64,000 nucleotides of DNA. Origin: an uncultured Saprospiraceae bacterium (lineage in GTDB: Bacteria > Bacteroidota > Bacteroidia > Chitinophagales > Saprospiraceae). The stretch covers positions 58,143-122,142 of the forward strand of contig CALFDU010000006.1 of the NCBI GenBank assembly GCA_937950315.1, given 5' to 3'. The position numbers were made by a program, and so were the translations under genes. Positions 9,283-18,465 of the stretch are shown here, piece by piece; position 1 is the stretch's first letter, and every line of letters starts with the position of its first letter. The notes under the pieces were generated by a model. That model searched no databases. It was not told the DNA's origin and saw nothing but the letters and a program-made list of their open reading frames with translations.

Positions 9283-9456
9283 GGTTTAAAAGTATTAAGA
9301 TTAGCTGAAACGCAATAAAATCAGAGGTTTTCTTATTAAAATTGCCCATATTTCTTCATTAACGTATTCTTAATTGGGGCTTTGGAACATTATTTGGCCT
9401 AACTTTCGTTAATAATGATAGATGGACGGCTTGACTGTTCATCAAAATTAAAGGCA

Positions 9457-9825
9457 ATGAAAAAACTAACAATATTATTGGTCCTCGTTTTGGGTTCAAT
9501 GACCGTATTTGGTCAAGACTTCAAAAGTATAGTAAGCTCTATTGAAAAAGGCGATATTGCGACCATCGAACCGATGTTGGAAGACATGATAGATTATTGC
9601 TTTAATGATGATCAAGATCTTCTTGAAAAGCCTGAATTTGTTTCTAAGCTTAAGTCGGCCATAAATACAATCCAACCTAAAAGTTCTGAAATCGTACACG
9701 TAGCTGATTCAAAAGGTGAAGCAAAATATGCGGTTGCAAAAATCGTAGGGGCTTCAGATGCTTATAGAATGTTTGTCTACACAGAAGGCGATAAGATTAT
9801 TGAAATTCGTTTCAATAAAGAGTAG
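9457..9825 (+). CDS. DUF4783-like exported protein
   Basis: The 122-residue protein begins with a signal peptide (MKKLTILLVLVLGSMTVFGQ, cleavage after about residue 19-20). The mature part shows the pattern of the Bacteroidota DUF4783 family: an N-terminal helix (DFKSIVSSIEKGD), a middle segment and the sequence KGEAKYAVAKI followed by a short strand-rich end EIRFNKE, like an NTF2-type fold. The ATG at 9457 is preferred over one at 9415 because the signal peptide starts there. No function is known for the family; the location is presumably periplasmic. It stands alone between two minus-strand genes. Confidence 0.72.
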   Translation: MKKLTILLVLVLGSMTVFGQDFKSIVSSIEKGDIATIEPMLEDMIDYCFNDDQDLLEKPEFVSKLKSAINTIQPKSSEIVHVADSKGEAKYAVAKIVGASDAYRMFVYTEGDKIIEIRFNKE

Positions 9826-9931
9826 TCTTTTTGCCAGTATTTTTTCTTGGACGCTTCCGCAAATATTTATAATTGGTGCTTGTGTGTGCCATGGTTTTTC
9901 TAGTCATTACATGTATTTATAAATTGCGTAT

Positions 9932-10717
9932 TTATAAGATCGCATCTTTTCCTAGTACACCCAATCCAAACAAAGCATAATCATATTTGCCTGGATCTTT
10001 TGGATCTAGTTTTCTAAGATTGTTGGTAATCTCTACTACCGTTTTCCAGTCTGATTGTTTACGATTTGTAAGCTTGAGTTGAAGTGCAATTCTGTGAACA
10101 TGCACATCGAGAGGAATATGCAATGAAGATATTGGAATGTTGTCCCAAATACCAAAGTCAACTCCTTTTGTATCTTTTCTAACCATCCATCGTAAAAACA
10201 TATTTATTCTTTTGGCGGATGAGTTTTTACCTGGATTAGAAATGTGTTTTCTAGTACGGGTAGGGTAGTCGGGCAATGAAAAGAATTCAGCATGAAAATT
10301 TTGTAGTGCCTCTTGCATATTGAAGTCGTTCAGATCTTGATTGATCATGAATGCTGATTCTAAACTGTTGTTTTTTTTGTAGAATTGTTGAAGCCATTCT
10401 AGAAAGTAAAGCGTATCGATGTTGTTGAATGTGCGGTGTTTAAAATCTAGAAAAGTGGCTCTATCTTTCTCTTTGTGATTGAGGATAAAATCATGTGGTG
10501 TATGGTCCATAAGTCTCATCAATTCATTCGCTTTATTGATGATGGTGACTCTTTGGCCCCAAGATAGAATGGCTGTCCAGAAACCTGCGATTTCTATATC
10601 TTGTTTTTTTGTGAATTGATGAGGAATAGAAATAGGGTCGCTATCGATGAAAGATTTTCTGTTGTATTCTTTGTATTTCTGATCTAGAAATGCCTTCAGT
10701 TCTTTCTTCTTTCTCAT
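9932..10717 (-). CDS. TIGR02757 (DUF2400) family protein
   Basis: The 261-residue protein matches the TIGR02757 family by pattern: ELKAFLDQKYKEYNRKSFI..DPISIPHQF near the start, IEIAGFWTAILSWGQR, and the end DPGKYDYALFGLGVLG. The helical layout and the LDVHVHRIA.QL segment recall helix-hairpin-helix DNA glycosylases, but no activity has been shown for the family. An upstream start at 10753 would lie inside the infB terminator, so the ATG at 10717 is used. It directly follows infB on the same strand, separated by that terminator. Confidence 0.75.
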   Translation of the reverse strand: MRKKKELKAFLDQKYKEYNRKSFIDSDPISIPHQFTKKQDIEIAGFWTAILSWGQRVTIINKANELMRLMDHTPHDFILNHKEKDRATFLDFKHRTFNNIDTLYFLEWLQQFYKKNNSLESAFMINQDLNDFNMQEALQNFHAEFFSLPDYPTRTRKHISNPGKNSSAKRINMFLRWMVRKDTKGVDFGIWDNIPISSLHIPLDVHVHRIALQLKLTNRKQSDWKTVVEITNNLRKLDPKDPGKYDYALFGLGVLGKDAIL

Positions 10718-10730
10718 GTAGTTAAAATAA

Positions 10731-10759
10731 AAAAGGTTGGACGAAACGCCCAACCTTTT
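10731..10759 (-). terminator. Terminator of the rimP-nusA-infB operon
   Basis: AAAAGGTTGG (10731-10740) pairs perfectly with CCAACCTTTT (10750-10759) around a 9-base loop and is followed by T-rich sequence on the minus strand. It lies 25 bases beyond the infB stop. Confidence 0.85.
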
Positions 10760-10783
10760 GTTATAATTAAAGTATTATTTCTG

Positions 10784-13561
10784 TTAATCAATGGTCTGTT
10801 TGATTTCTACGATTTCGTATCCTTCGATTACATCACCGACTTTGATGTCGTTGAAGTTTTTGATGGTAAGTCCACACTCCATTCCAGTCTTCACTTCTTT
10901 AGCATCATCTTTAAATCGCTTCAAGGAAGTCAACTCTCCAGTAACTCCTTCCTTGGTAGGGAAAATAACGATACCATCTCTGATCAATCTTATTAAAGTA
11001 TTTCTGGTCAACTTTCCATCTCTTACATAGCAACCTGCGATGGTTCCGATTTTTGAGATTTTGAAAGTTTCACGCACTTCTACTTCGGCAATGATTTTTT
11101 CTTCTTTTATGGTGTCAAGCATTCCTTCAATGGCTGCTCTGATTTCTTCGATCGCTTGGTAGATGATTGAGTAGTGTTTAATTTCTACTCCTTCCTTCTC
11201 TGCTAGTTGTCTTGCAGATCCTGAAGGTCTCACCTGGAAACCGATGATGATTGCATCTGAAGCAGATGCCAAAAGAATATCTGATTCAGCAATTGGTCCT
11301 ACCGCTTGGTGGATTACATTTACTTGAACGGTTTCTTGCGATTGCTTGATCAAGGAATCTGCCAATGCTTCTACAGAACCATCCACATCACCTTTTACGA
11401 TAAGGTTCAACTCCTTAAAGGTACCAAGAGCCAATCTACGTCCGATCTCATCAAGACTGATACGTTTAGATGCTCTGTTGGTTTGCTCACGCGTAATCTG
11501 AGATCTTTTCTGAGCCAATGACTTCGCTTCTTGTTCCGTCTCAGCTACTTTGAATTTCTCACCGGCTTGTGGAGCACCACCTAGTCCAAGGATAAGAACA
11601 GGAACCGAAGGCCCTGCTTCTTTTACTCTCTTACCTCTTTCATTAAACATGGCTTTCACTTTACCAGATACACTTCCTGCTACCACTGGATCACCTATTT
11701 TCAAGGTACCTGCCTGTACAAGAATCTTGGTAACATAACCTCTTCCTTTGTCCAATGATGCTTCCACTACAGTACCAATGGCAAGCTTATCTGGGTTTGC
11801 TTTCAGTTCAAGAACTTCAGCTTCCAATGTAATCTTTTCTAAAAGAAGGTCAATGTTGGTTCCTGCTTTTGCAGAAATATCTTGTGATTGGAATTTACCT
11901 CCCCATTCTTCTACAAGTAAGTTCATTTCTGAAAGTGCTTGTTTGATACGGGTTGGATCTGCTCCATCCTTGTCTATTTTGTTGATCGCAAATACGATAG
12001 GTACACCTGCCGCTTGTGCGTGAGAAATTGCTTCTTTGGTCTGAGGCATGATCTTGTCATCAGCAGCAATGATTACAACAACGATGTCTGTTACTTTAGC
12101 ACCCCTTGCTCTCATCGCTGTAAAGGCTTCGTGACCTGGAGTATCTAGGAAAGTGATTTTCTTATCGTTGACAGTTACTTCATATGCTCCAATGTGTTGT
12201 GTGATACCACCGGCCTCACCGTCTGCTACATTGGCGTTTCTAATGTAATCCAGCAGAGATGTTTTACCATGATCCACGTGACCCATTACTGTTACGATAG
12301 GTGCTCTGTCGACCAACAAAGCAGGATCTTCTACTTCTTCTTCATCAACATCTTCTACGCTGATAAATTCAACTTCGTGATCAAATTCTCCAGCAACAAG
12401 CTCGATGATTTCTGCATCAAGTCTTTGGTTGATTGAAACGATAACACCTAAGTTCATACATTTTGTAATTACTTCGGTCACGCTTACATTCATGATGCTT
12501 GCAAGTTCAGAAACAGAAATAAACTCAGTAAGCTTTAATGTTGTCTCTTCAGCTGCTGCTTCTTGAGCTTCCATTTTTTCTTTCTTCTCGTCCCTGTTTC
12601 CTCTTCTTATTTTTTGTCTCTTCTTCTTACCACCACCTGACATTCTTGCCAGAGTAGCCTTCATTTTTTCTTCTATCTCTTTTTTAGAAACAGTTTGTTT
12701 CTCGTCGGTTTTCTTAGCTCCTTTGCCTCTTGGGTTGTTTCTTAGATCTTTTGCTGTGATCTTTTTTCTCTTTCTCTTTCTTCTTGCTGCCCCTTGATCA
12801 GTGCCTGTTTTCTTGCCAGGTGCTTTAGAGCCTTTGTCTTCTTTCTTTTCAAATTTCTTGGTATCTATTTTACCAACAACTTTAAGACCCTTTAAAGTAG
12901 GAGCTGCATGTCTTACCATTTCAGCAGGTGCTTTGGCTTCAAGGATAGTATCTCCTTCCTTGGCTTCAGCAGGTTCAACTTTCTTAGGAGTATCTGCTTT
13001 CTTCTTTTCTTTTGATTTGGATTCAGCTTTCTGTTGCTTCTTTAATTCAGCAGCAGCTTTATCAGCTTCTTTCTGAGCATCTTTTTTGGCGGCGATGCGT
13101 TCTTCTCTTTCTCTCTTATCCTTATTGAGATCAACCTTTCCTACAACTTTTACAGTTGGAAGTTCGCCAGTTGGTCTGAAGACTTTGTCGTCTTTCTGTG
13201 GTTCGTCATCAACAGCAGGTTCAGGAGTCGGTTCCGGTTCCGGGGTCGGTACTGGAGCTTCTGCTTCTGGTTCTGGTGTTGGTTCCGGTTCTGGTGGCGG
13301 AGGTGGAGGCGGAACTTCTTTTTTGACAACAGGAGCTGGCGTTTCTTCCTGTTGCGTTCTGCTTCCGATTACAAGCTTATCCGCTTCTTCCTTTACTGCC
13401 ATAGAATTGGAGAACTCTTTTACCAATAGAGCATTCATCTCATCGGTAATCTTAGAGGTAGGCTTGTTTTCTATTTCAATCCCATTTTGCTGCAAGAACT
13501 CTACGATAGTAGCAGTTCCTACATTCAATTCTTTTGCAAGTTTTACAAGACGTTTTGCCAT
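10784..13561 (-). CDS. infB: Translation initiation factor IF-2
   Basis: The 925-residue GTPase delivers formyl-methionyl-tRNA to the 30S subunit. The IF2_N domain lies in residues 1-55. Residues about 75-330 are a long low-complexity linker: first a Pro/Glu tract ([19 protein letters not shown]), then Lys/Ala/Glu-rich charged segments. A second N-domain follows at about 345-395 ([21 protein letters not shown]), then the G domain near 425 ([21 protein letters not shown]) and domains II-IV to the end. The last gene of the rimP-nusA-infB operon, 35 bases after nusA, with its own terminator. Confidence 0.97.
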   Translation of the reverse strand: MAKRLVKLAKELNVGTATIVEFLQQNGIEIENKPTSKITDEMNALLVKEFSNSMAVKEEADKLVIGSRTQQEETPAPVVKKEVPPPPPPPEPEPTPEPEAEAPVPTPEPEPTPEPAVDDEPQKDDKVFRPTGELPTVKVVGKVDLNKDKREREERIAAKKDAQKEADKAAAELKKQQKAESKSKEKKKADTPKKVEPAEAKEGDTILEAKAPAEMVRHAAPTLKGLKVVGKIDTKKFEKKEDKGSKAPGKKTGTDQGAARRKRKRKKITAKDLRNNPRGKGAKKTDEKQTVSKKEIEEKMKATLARMSGGGKKKRQKIRRGNRDEKKEKMEAQEAAAEETTLKLTEFISVSELASIMNVSVTEVITKCMNLGVIVSINQRLDAEIIELVAGEFDHEVEFISVEDVDEEEVEDPALLVDRAPIVTVMGHVDHGKTSLLDYIRNANVADGEAGGITQHIGAYEVTVNDKKITFLDTPGHEAFTAMRARGAKVTDIVVVIIAADDKIMPQTKEAISHAQAAGVPIVFAINKIDKDGADPTRIKQALSEMNLLVEEWGGKFQSQDISAKAGTNIDLLLEKITLEAEVLELKANPDKLAIGTVVEASLDKGRGYVTKILVQAGTLKIGDPVVAGSVSGKVKAMFNERGKRVKEAGPSVPVLILGLGGAPQAGEKFKVAETEQEAKSLAQKRSQITREQTNRASKRISLDEIGRRLALGTFKELNLIVKGDVDGSVEALADSLIKQSQETVQVNVIHQAVGPIAESDILLASASDAIIIGFQVRPSGSARQLAEKEGVEIKHYSIIYQAIEEIRAAIEGMLDTIKEEKIIAEVEVRETFKISKIGTIAGCYVRDGKLTRNTLIRLIRDGIVIFPTKEGVTGELTSLKRFKDDAKEVKTGMECGLTIKNFNDIKVGDVIEGYEIVEIKQTID

Positions 13562-13596
13562 TAAAAATGTTTAGCTTTTCCTGTTGCTTATTAAAA

Positions 13597-14838
13597 TTAC
13601 GCTTCTTCTTCGAATTCAGATGCTAGAATCTTCAGAACTTCTTTTACAGTTTCTTCCTCTAAATCAGTTCTTCTAGTTAATTCTTCCATACTTAAGTCAA
13701 GAACACTTCTCGCTGTATCACAACCAATGCTTTTCAATTGGTCGATGATCCAAGTATCGATTTCATCATTAAATTCGTCAAGATCGACATCTTCCATATC
13801 TGGATCGTCGTTTTCTCTGTATACATCGATTTCGTAACCCGTTAATTTACTGGCCAGCTTAATGTTGGATCCACCTTTTCCAATCGCCAAAGAAACTTGA
13901 TCTGGCTTAAGGAATACATTGGCAGTACCTTTCTCTTCATTGATGTTGATACTTGAAACCTTTGCAGGTGTCAAAGACCTCTGAATGAAAAGAGTTAAGT
14001 TGGCTGTATAGTTTACTATATCAATATTTTCATTTTTTAGTTCCCTTACGATACCATGTATTCTAGAACCTTTCATTCCGACACATGCACCTACAGGGTC
14101 AATACGATCGTCATATGACTCAACAGCTACTTTTGCTCTTTCGCCAGGAATTCTTACGATCTTCTTGATAACAATCAATCCATCTTCTATTTCCGGAACT
14201 TCTTGCTCCATCAATTTCTCAAGGAATCGACTGTCTGTTCTAGAAATGATTACAACAGGATTGTTGTTTTTCATTTCTACTTTTTTGATCACTGATCTCA
14301 CCATATCTCCTTTACGGAAGAAATCGCCTTTGATCATTTCGTTTCTTGGAAGGATCAATTCATTTCCAGTAACGTCATCAATAACAAGTAATTCTCTCTT
14401 TAGTACTTGGTGAATTTCACCCAATACAATCTCACCTTCTCTATCGTGGTATCTCTTATAAACTTCATCTTTCTCTAATTCCATAATTCTTGAAATCAGA
14501 GTTTGTCTCGCAGCCATAATTGACCTTCTTCCAAATTCCTCAACATCCAACTGTTCGTAACACTCTTCTCCAATCTCGTAGTCTTCGTCAATCGATTGTG
14601 CTTCTGAGATTGAGATCTGACTTCTTTCATCTGTTACTTCGCCATCAGGAACAATCTCTCTTACTCTCCACAACTCAAGGTCACCACTCTGTGTATTAAC
14701 AATGACATCAAAGTTTTCATCTGAGCCATATTTTTTTCTAATTAATGTTCTGAAAACATCCTCAAGGACACGCACCATTGTTGGTCGGTCTATATTTTTA
14801 CCGGCTTTAAATTCCGAAAATGATTCTACTAGTTTCAC
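13597..14838 (-). CDS. nusA: Transcription termination/antitermination factor NusA
   Basis: The 413-residue RNA-polymerase-binding factor shows the N-terminal domain (1-125), an S1 domain (about 130-200, GEIVLGEIHQVLKRELLV), KH1 (VGACVGMKGSRIHGI, near 245) and KH2 (SLAIGKGGSNIKLASKLTGYE, near 310), then a short acidic helical end (about 365-413, DQLKSIGCDTARSVLDLSMEEL) in place of the two acidic repeats of E. coli NusA. The start is GTG at 14838; the nearby ATG at 14843 is out of frame. It follows rimP by 10 bases. In E. coli the homologous operon is autoregulated; the leader hairpin here would allow the same, by inference. Confidence 0.96.
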   Translation of the reverse strand: MKLVESFSEFKAGKNIDRPTMVRVLEDVFRTLIRKKYGSDENFDVIVNTQSGDLELWRVREIVPDGEVTDERSQISISEAQSIDEDYEIGEECYEQLDVEEFGRRSIMAARQTLISRIMELEKDEVYKRYHDREGEIVLGEIHQVLKRELLVIDDVTGNELILPRNEMIKGDFFRKGDMVRSVIKKVEMKNNNPVVIISRTDSRFLEKLMEQEVPEIEDGLIVIKKIVRIPGERAKVAVESYDDRIDPVGACVGMKGSRIHGIVRELKNENIDIVNYTANLTLFIQRSLTPAKVSSININEEKGTANVFLKPDQVSLAIGKGGSNIKLASKLTGYEIDVYRENDDPDMEDVDLDEFNDEIDTWIIDQLKSIGCDTARSVLDLSMEELTRRTDLEEETVKEVLKILASEFEEEA

Positions 14839-14848
14839 TTCATAAAAA

Positions 14849-15319
14849 TTAAAATGCTAAAAGAATATATGATTTATCAATATTTTTAAATTCAATCTTG
14901 TGGTCCTCTTCAACTTTCTTTTTCCCTTTTCCTGTGACGCTGTGGATATGAAGAACTTCTTCTTCTATTGCTATAAGTTTTCCTTCAATCTCCTTTTCTC
15001 CTTCTTCAATTAGGTGAACTTTTATCTTTCTTCCTATGTGTTGCGGATATTGTCTTAATAACTTAAGTGGAGCTATTGCACCAGGTGAAGAAACTTCCAA
15101 AGTGTATTTTTCACCTAGAATCTGAGTTTCATCGATTTGAGCCTCAAGTAATCTGCTTATTTTTCGACATTTCTCAAAAGTTACTCCAGTATCAGCGTCA
15201 ATAAACACTTGTACTTTATTCTCTTTTTTCTCTAAGTCAATTAAAAAGCAGTCTTTGAAATCTTCTTCTTTTAAGATCGTATCAAGATGGCCTTGTATTT
15301 GGGCCAAAATAGAATCCAT
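14849..15319 (-). CDS. rimP: Ribosome maturation factor RimP
   Basis: The 156-residue protein assists maturation of the 30S subunit. The N-terminal domain contains DCFLIDLEKKENKVQVFIDADTGV and the family signature C..ISR.LE; LEVSSPG.. at about 92-98 is the most conserved motif, followed by an Sm-like C-terminal domain. The ATG at 15319 is used because an in-frame start further upstream (15388) lies at or before the predicted transcription start. First gene of the rimP-nusA-infB operon. Confidence 0.95.
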   Translation of the reverse strand: MDSILAQIQGHLDTILKEEDFKDCFLIDLEKKENKVQVFIDADTGVTFEKCRKISRLLEAQIDETQILGEKYTLEVSSPGAIAPLKLLRQYPQHIGRKIKVHLIEEGEKEIEGKLIAIEEEVLHIHSVTGKGKKKVEEDHKIEFKNIDKSYILLAF

Positions 15320-15346
15320 AGAATTCCTTAAGTTGTTAAAATAAAA

Positions 15347-15370
15347 AGAGGGAACATATCTGTTCCCTCT
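15347..15370 (-). terminator. Terminator-like hairpin in the rimP operon leader
   Basis: AGAGGGAACA (15347-15356) and TGTTCCCTCT (15361-15370) form a perfect 10-base stem with a 4-base loop. On the minus strand it is followed by TTTTTATTTTA, the form of an intrinsic terminator. No minus-strand gene lies upstream before the divergent mqnC, so the structure belongs to the 5' leader of rimP, beginning about 10 bases after the predicted start of transcription. An attenuator or 5'-end stabiliser is inferred. Confidence 0.7.
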
Positions 15371-15385
15371 CTGTCTTCCGTTGCA

Positions 15386-15416
15386 CAAATATATAAATAA
15401 TTAAGGGTTTACGCAA
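15386..15416 (-). promoter_or_regulatory. Predicted promoter of rimP-nusA-infB
   Basis: On the minus strand TTG (15416-15414), a 20-base spacer and TATATTTG (15393-15386) match the Bacteroidota primary sigma consensus TTG-N17-23-TAnnTTTG. Transcription would start near 15380. Confidence 0.6.
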
Positions 15417-15432
15417 TACGATAATTATAAGC

Positions 15433-15461
15433 TTTGCTTAAACGCTTTATCCATATCTTTG
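15433..15461 (+). promoter_or_regulatory. Predicted promoter of mqnC
   Basis: TTTG (15433-15436), a 17-base spacer and TATCTTTG (15454-15461) match the Bacteroidota consensus exactly. Transcription would start near 15467, which places a possible TTG start at 15459 inside the promoter and supports the ATG at 15480. Confidence 0.65.
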
Positions 15462-15479
15462 TTAGGTATAAAAAGTCCT

Positions 15480-16634
15480 ATGTCAGCAAAGCACGAAGTA
15501 GAAAATTTGCTCGAAAGAGCCCTAAAACGCGAAAATTTAACCCAAGAAGAGGGTGTTTTCCTATTTAGACAGGCCTCTATGCCTGATTTGATGTATGTCG
15601 GGAATGAATTACGACAACAGCATCAACCAGGAAATATCGTTTCTTGGATTATCGATCGTAACTCCAACACAACGAATGTGTGCATTGCAAACTGTAAATT
15701 CTGTAATTTTTATCGAAGACCAGGACACGAAGAGAGTTATATTACTACAATTGAAGAATATAAGACCAAAATTGAAGAAACTTTCAAGTTTGGAGGGGAA
15801 CAACTGCTTTTACAGGGTGGTCATCACCCAGATTTGGGCTTGGAATACTATGCAAAACTGTTTAAAGACCTAAAACTACTATATCCGAGGCTGAAATTGC
15901 ATGCATTGGGGCCTCCAGAAATTGCTCATATCGCCAAATTGGATGGAATCAGCCATACGGAAGTACTGCAAACATTGAAAGAGGCAGGTCTTGATAGTCT
16001 TCCAGGTGCTGGTGCTGAGATTTTAAACGATCGTGTGCGAAGGTTGATTTCTAAAGGGAAATGTGGAGGTCAAGAGTGGTTGGATGTGATGGAGGCTGCA
16101 CACCAATTGGATATCACTACGTCTGCGACGATGATGTTTGGCCATATTGAGACCGATGAGGAGCGTATGGAGCATTATGTGAGATTGCGAGAAGTGCAAG
16201 CTAGAAAGCCCGAACATGCAAAGGGTTTCTTGGCATTTATACCATGGCCATTTCAGGATGAGGATACGATCTTAAAAAGAATCAAGCGTGCGCGTAATAG
16301 CTGTACAGGTGATGAATATATCAGAATGATAGCGATGTCGAGAATCATGTTGCCCAATGTTCAGAATATTCAGGCTTCTTGGTTGACAGTAGGGAAGAAA
16401 GTGGCTCAAGTATGTCTTCATGCTGGTGCAAATGATTTTGGTTCGATCATGATAGAAGAAAATGTGGTATCTGCTGCTGGCGCACAATTTAGATTTACTG
16501 CCGACGGAATTCAACAAGCAATCAAAGATGCTGGCTATGAACCAAAATTGAGAAATCAGCAATATGAGTATCGTGAGGTGCCAAGTAATATTGTGCAACA
16601 GGAATTGAATCACGAGACGATGATTGTTGATTAA
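15480..16634 (+). CDS. mqnC: Cyclic dehypoxanthine futalosine synthase, radical SAM
   Basis: The 384-residue radical SAM enzyme cyclises dehypoxanthinyl futalosine in the futalosine pathway to menaquinone. The iron-sulfur cysteines are C68, C72 and C75 in NVCIANCKFCNFYRR. Further MqnC-type motifs are LLQGGHHPDLGLEYY, SLPGAGAEIL, TTSATMMFGHIET and GANDFGSIMIEENVVSAAG near the C-terminus; NFYR after the cluster and TMMFGHIET distinguish it from MqnE. It means the cell makes menaquinone by the futalosine and not the MenFDHCEB route. Its stop overlaps the start of the following phosphorylase gene by one base. Confidence 0.92.
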   Translation: MSAKHEVENLLERALKRENLTQEEGVFLFRQASMPDLMYVGNELRQQHQPGNIVSWIIDRNSNTTNVCIANCKFCNFYRRPGHEESYITTIEEYKTKIEETFKFGGEQLLLQGGHHPDLGLEYYAKLFKDLKLLYPRLKLHALGPPEIAHIAKLDGISHTEVLQTLKEAGLDSLPGAGAEILNDRVRRLISKGKCGGQEWLDVMEAAHQLDITTSATMMFGHIETDEERMEHYVRLREVQARKPEHAKGFLAFIPWPFQDEDTILKRIKRARNSCTGDEYIRMIAMSRIMLPNVQNIQASWLTVGKKVAQVCLHAGANDFGSIMIEENVVSAAGAQFRFTADGIQQAIKDAGYEPKLRNQQYEYREVPSNIVQQELNHETMIVD

Positions 16635-17446
16635 TGGAAAATATTTTTGAAAAAGCCCAGGAGGCTGCAAACTTTGTGAGTGAGCAAATAAAACAAATAC
16701 CATCGATAGGTTTGTCGCTTGGAACGGGTTCTTCCATTCTTTTGGATCAAGTCGAAATTGTAAAGCGTATTCCTTATTCAGATATTCCATACTTTCCGAC
16801 CAGCGAAGTTGTCTCTCATGTAAATGAATTGGTTGTTGGGAAAATAAATGATGTTCTGGTTTTTATTCTAGCGGGAAGGATGCATTATTATGAAGGGTGG
16901 TCTACTAAAGAGTTGACTTTTCCCATCAGAGTTTTTCAAGCGCTTAAGGTCAAAACGTTACTATTGAGTAATGCGTCAGGTGCATTAAATCCAACTTATC
17001 GCGCAGGTGAGATCATTCTTGTGAAAGACCATATCAATATGATGCCAGACAATCCATTGCGAGGAAAGAATGATGATCGACTTGGGTTGCGTTTTCCAGA
17101 TATGTCAGAAGGTTATAGTAAAGTGCTAAGAGTAAAAGTAAAAAAGGAAGTTCCTGAAATTAAAGAAGGTGTTTATGTAGGGTTTCAAGGTCCGAGTCTA
17201 GAAACACCAGCGGAGTATAAAATGCTCCATACGATAGGTGGAGATCTTGTTGGAATGTCAACGGTGCCAGAGGTGTTGGTTGCCAACCATGCAGGAATGG
17301 ATGTTTTGGTTTTTTCAATTGCTACAAATATCTGTTATCCACCAGAAAATATTACTCCTACGACACTTGAAGAAGTTATTGCTGTCGCAAATGAGAGTTC
17401 GGAGGTCCTTATTGACTTGATCTCCAAACTATTGAAATCTTTGTAA
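16634..17446 (+). CDS. Purine-nucleoside phosphorylase, class I
   Basis: The 270-residue enzyme cleaves 6-oxopurine nucleosides with phosphate. Motifs of the trimeric class: GLSLGTGSS near residue 28 (phosphate), GRMHYYEGW near 80, the phosphate/ribose loop SNASGALNPTYRAGEI, FQGPSLETPAEY with the purine-binding glutamate, and MSTVPEVLVANHAGMDV followed by an asparagine in ATNICYP that selects 6-oxopurines. The gene starts within the mqnC stop codon (TAATG), so translation is coupled. The pathway upstream of MqnC releases hypoxanthine from futalosine, so salvage of that base or nucleoside is a sensible link, though inferred. Confidence 0.92.
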   Translation: MENIFEKAQEAANFVSEQIKQIPSIGLSLGTGSSILLDQVEIVKRIPYSDIPYFPTSEVVSHVNELVVGKINDVLVFILAGRMHYYEGWSTKELTFPIRVFQALKVKTLLLSNASGALNPTYRAGEIILVKDHINMMPDNPLRGKNDDRLGLRFPDMSEGYSKVLRVKVKKEVPEIKEGVYVGFQGPSLETPAEYKMLHTIGGDLVGMSTVPEVLVANHAGMDVLVFSIATNICYPPENITPTTLEEVIAVANESSEVLIDLISKLLKSL

Positions 17447-17450
17447 ATGA

Positions 17451-17492
17451 CAAAAGCCCCTAAAGTTGTCTTTAGAGGCTTTTGTTTTATTT
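17451..17492 (+). terminator. Terminator of mqnC-PNP
   Basis: CAAAAGCC (17451-17458) pairs with GGCTTTTG (17477-17484), and CTAAAG with CTTTAG inside, with one mismatch between; TTTTATTT follows. It begins four bases after the phosphorylase stop. Confidence 0.85.
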
Positions 17493-17502
17493 ATCATTAG
17501 AA

Positions 17503-18012
17503 TTAAAAGTTATATTTTAATCCAAGTTTTATTCTTCTATGACTAATATCAGCAAGGAAAGGAAGGTAAGGTCTTAGTTGAACTTCCGTCATCAATTCAA
17601 ACTTGTCATCTAATTTATAGTATGCACCGGCTACAAATTTAACCTCGCCATAATTTAACTTAGGCACTGTATTCTCGATGGTTCTAGATACAAGATTGTC
17701 TCCGATTATATTTCTTCTTTTTAGTCCTGCGTCAAAACCGAATCCAAAACTTAGTTTTTCCTGCGTACGGTAGTATTTTCTAAATCCTACATTAAGACTA
17801 GAAACACCTTGGTATGTTGTTCTTACACCAAAGACAAATTCTCTGTTTTTGTATGCGTCTCTTCTGTAGTCTAATGCGATACCAGCTGTCTGACCTAAGA
17901 ATGTAGAAGCAGTTATAGAATTTTTCTTTGTGGCAGTAGTTGTTATTGATTCTGATTGGCCAGTGAGTGCCATTGGGATTATTGTCGCTAAAATTAATAG
18001 TAAGTTTTTCAT
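17503..18012 (-). CDS. Small outer-membrane beta-barrel protein, unknown function
   Basis: The 169-residue protein has a signal peptide (1-18, ending LTGQ) and a mature part made of alternating-residue beta strands (GIALDYRRDAY, EFVFGVRTTY, SLNVGFRKYY, LSFGFGFDAG, VKFVAGAYYK, FELMTEVQLRP), ending in RIKLGLKYNF with the C-terminal aromatic residue typical of outer-membrane barrels. About eight strands are possible. Named function cannot be assigned. Convergent with the mqnC-PNP pair. Confidence 0.65.
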   Translation of the reverse strand: MKNLLLILATIIPMALTGQSESITTTATKKNSITASTFLGQTAGIALDYRRDAYKNREFVFGVRTTYQGVSSLNVGFRKYYRTQEKLSFGFGFDAGLKRRNIIGDNLVSRTIENTVPKLNYGEVKFVAGAYYKLDDKFELMTEVQLRPYLPFLADISHRRIKLGLKYNF

Positions 18013-18465
18013 AGTCTTGATTTTTAATGGTTTGTGTTCTTGTTTTTAAAACAAAGGCAGCTGCAGACTACCTTTGTAATAAAAATTTCATTCAATTTTT
18101 CAGAGTTAATATTTATTATGCTTCAAGTCTCTTCACGATTCAACATCCAAGTTGAATTTTCTAAACAAGACCACTGAAAAAGCATCTTGGATAAAACATG
18201 TCGGTGGTTGAAGCCACTAATAAAATTGTTCTGATCGTTGAAAAGAATGATTCAGCATTACCTGTTTTGTTTCAACTTTTTGAAATTTTCAAAGCAAGTT
18301 ATTTATTAATCATGTTATATAAGTAAGTCAGTGGAAGCTGCTATTTGGTTGCATGAACAAACATTTTTTATTTATTTTTTTGCTGAGGCCAATAAATTTG
18401 GGCTTTTGAGTTTAAAAAACTTTAAGGTGAAATAACATCATAAAGGGTTTTGCTACCTTAGCATT
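18013..18465. other. AT-rich gap with one doubtful short frame
   Basis: A 453-base divergent region between the barrel protein and the helicase. Apart from promoters, which I cannot place with confidence, it holds one 42-codon frame at 18198-18326 (plus) whose start (NKIVLIVEKNDSALPVLFQL) resembles the first strand and helix of a response-regulator receiver domain. It could be a decayed fragment or chance. Confidence 0.3.

Noticed and set aside
10718..10753. N-terminal extension of the TIGR02757 protein starting at 10753
   Set aside because: The extension is encoded by the infB terminator hairpin; ATG 10717 begins where family similarity begins.
13086..13574. Gly/Ser-rich plus-strand frame of 162 codons
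   Set aside because: Antisense to the Pro/Glu-rich linker of infB, whose composition removes stops on the opposite strand.
16272..16790. Minus-strand frame of 172 codons spanning mqnC and the phosphorylase
   Set aside because: Antisense to two well-conserved genes with coupled translation.
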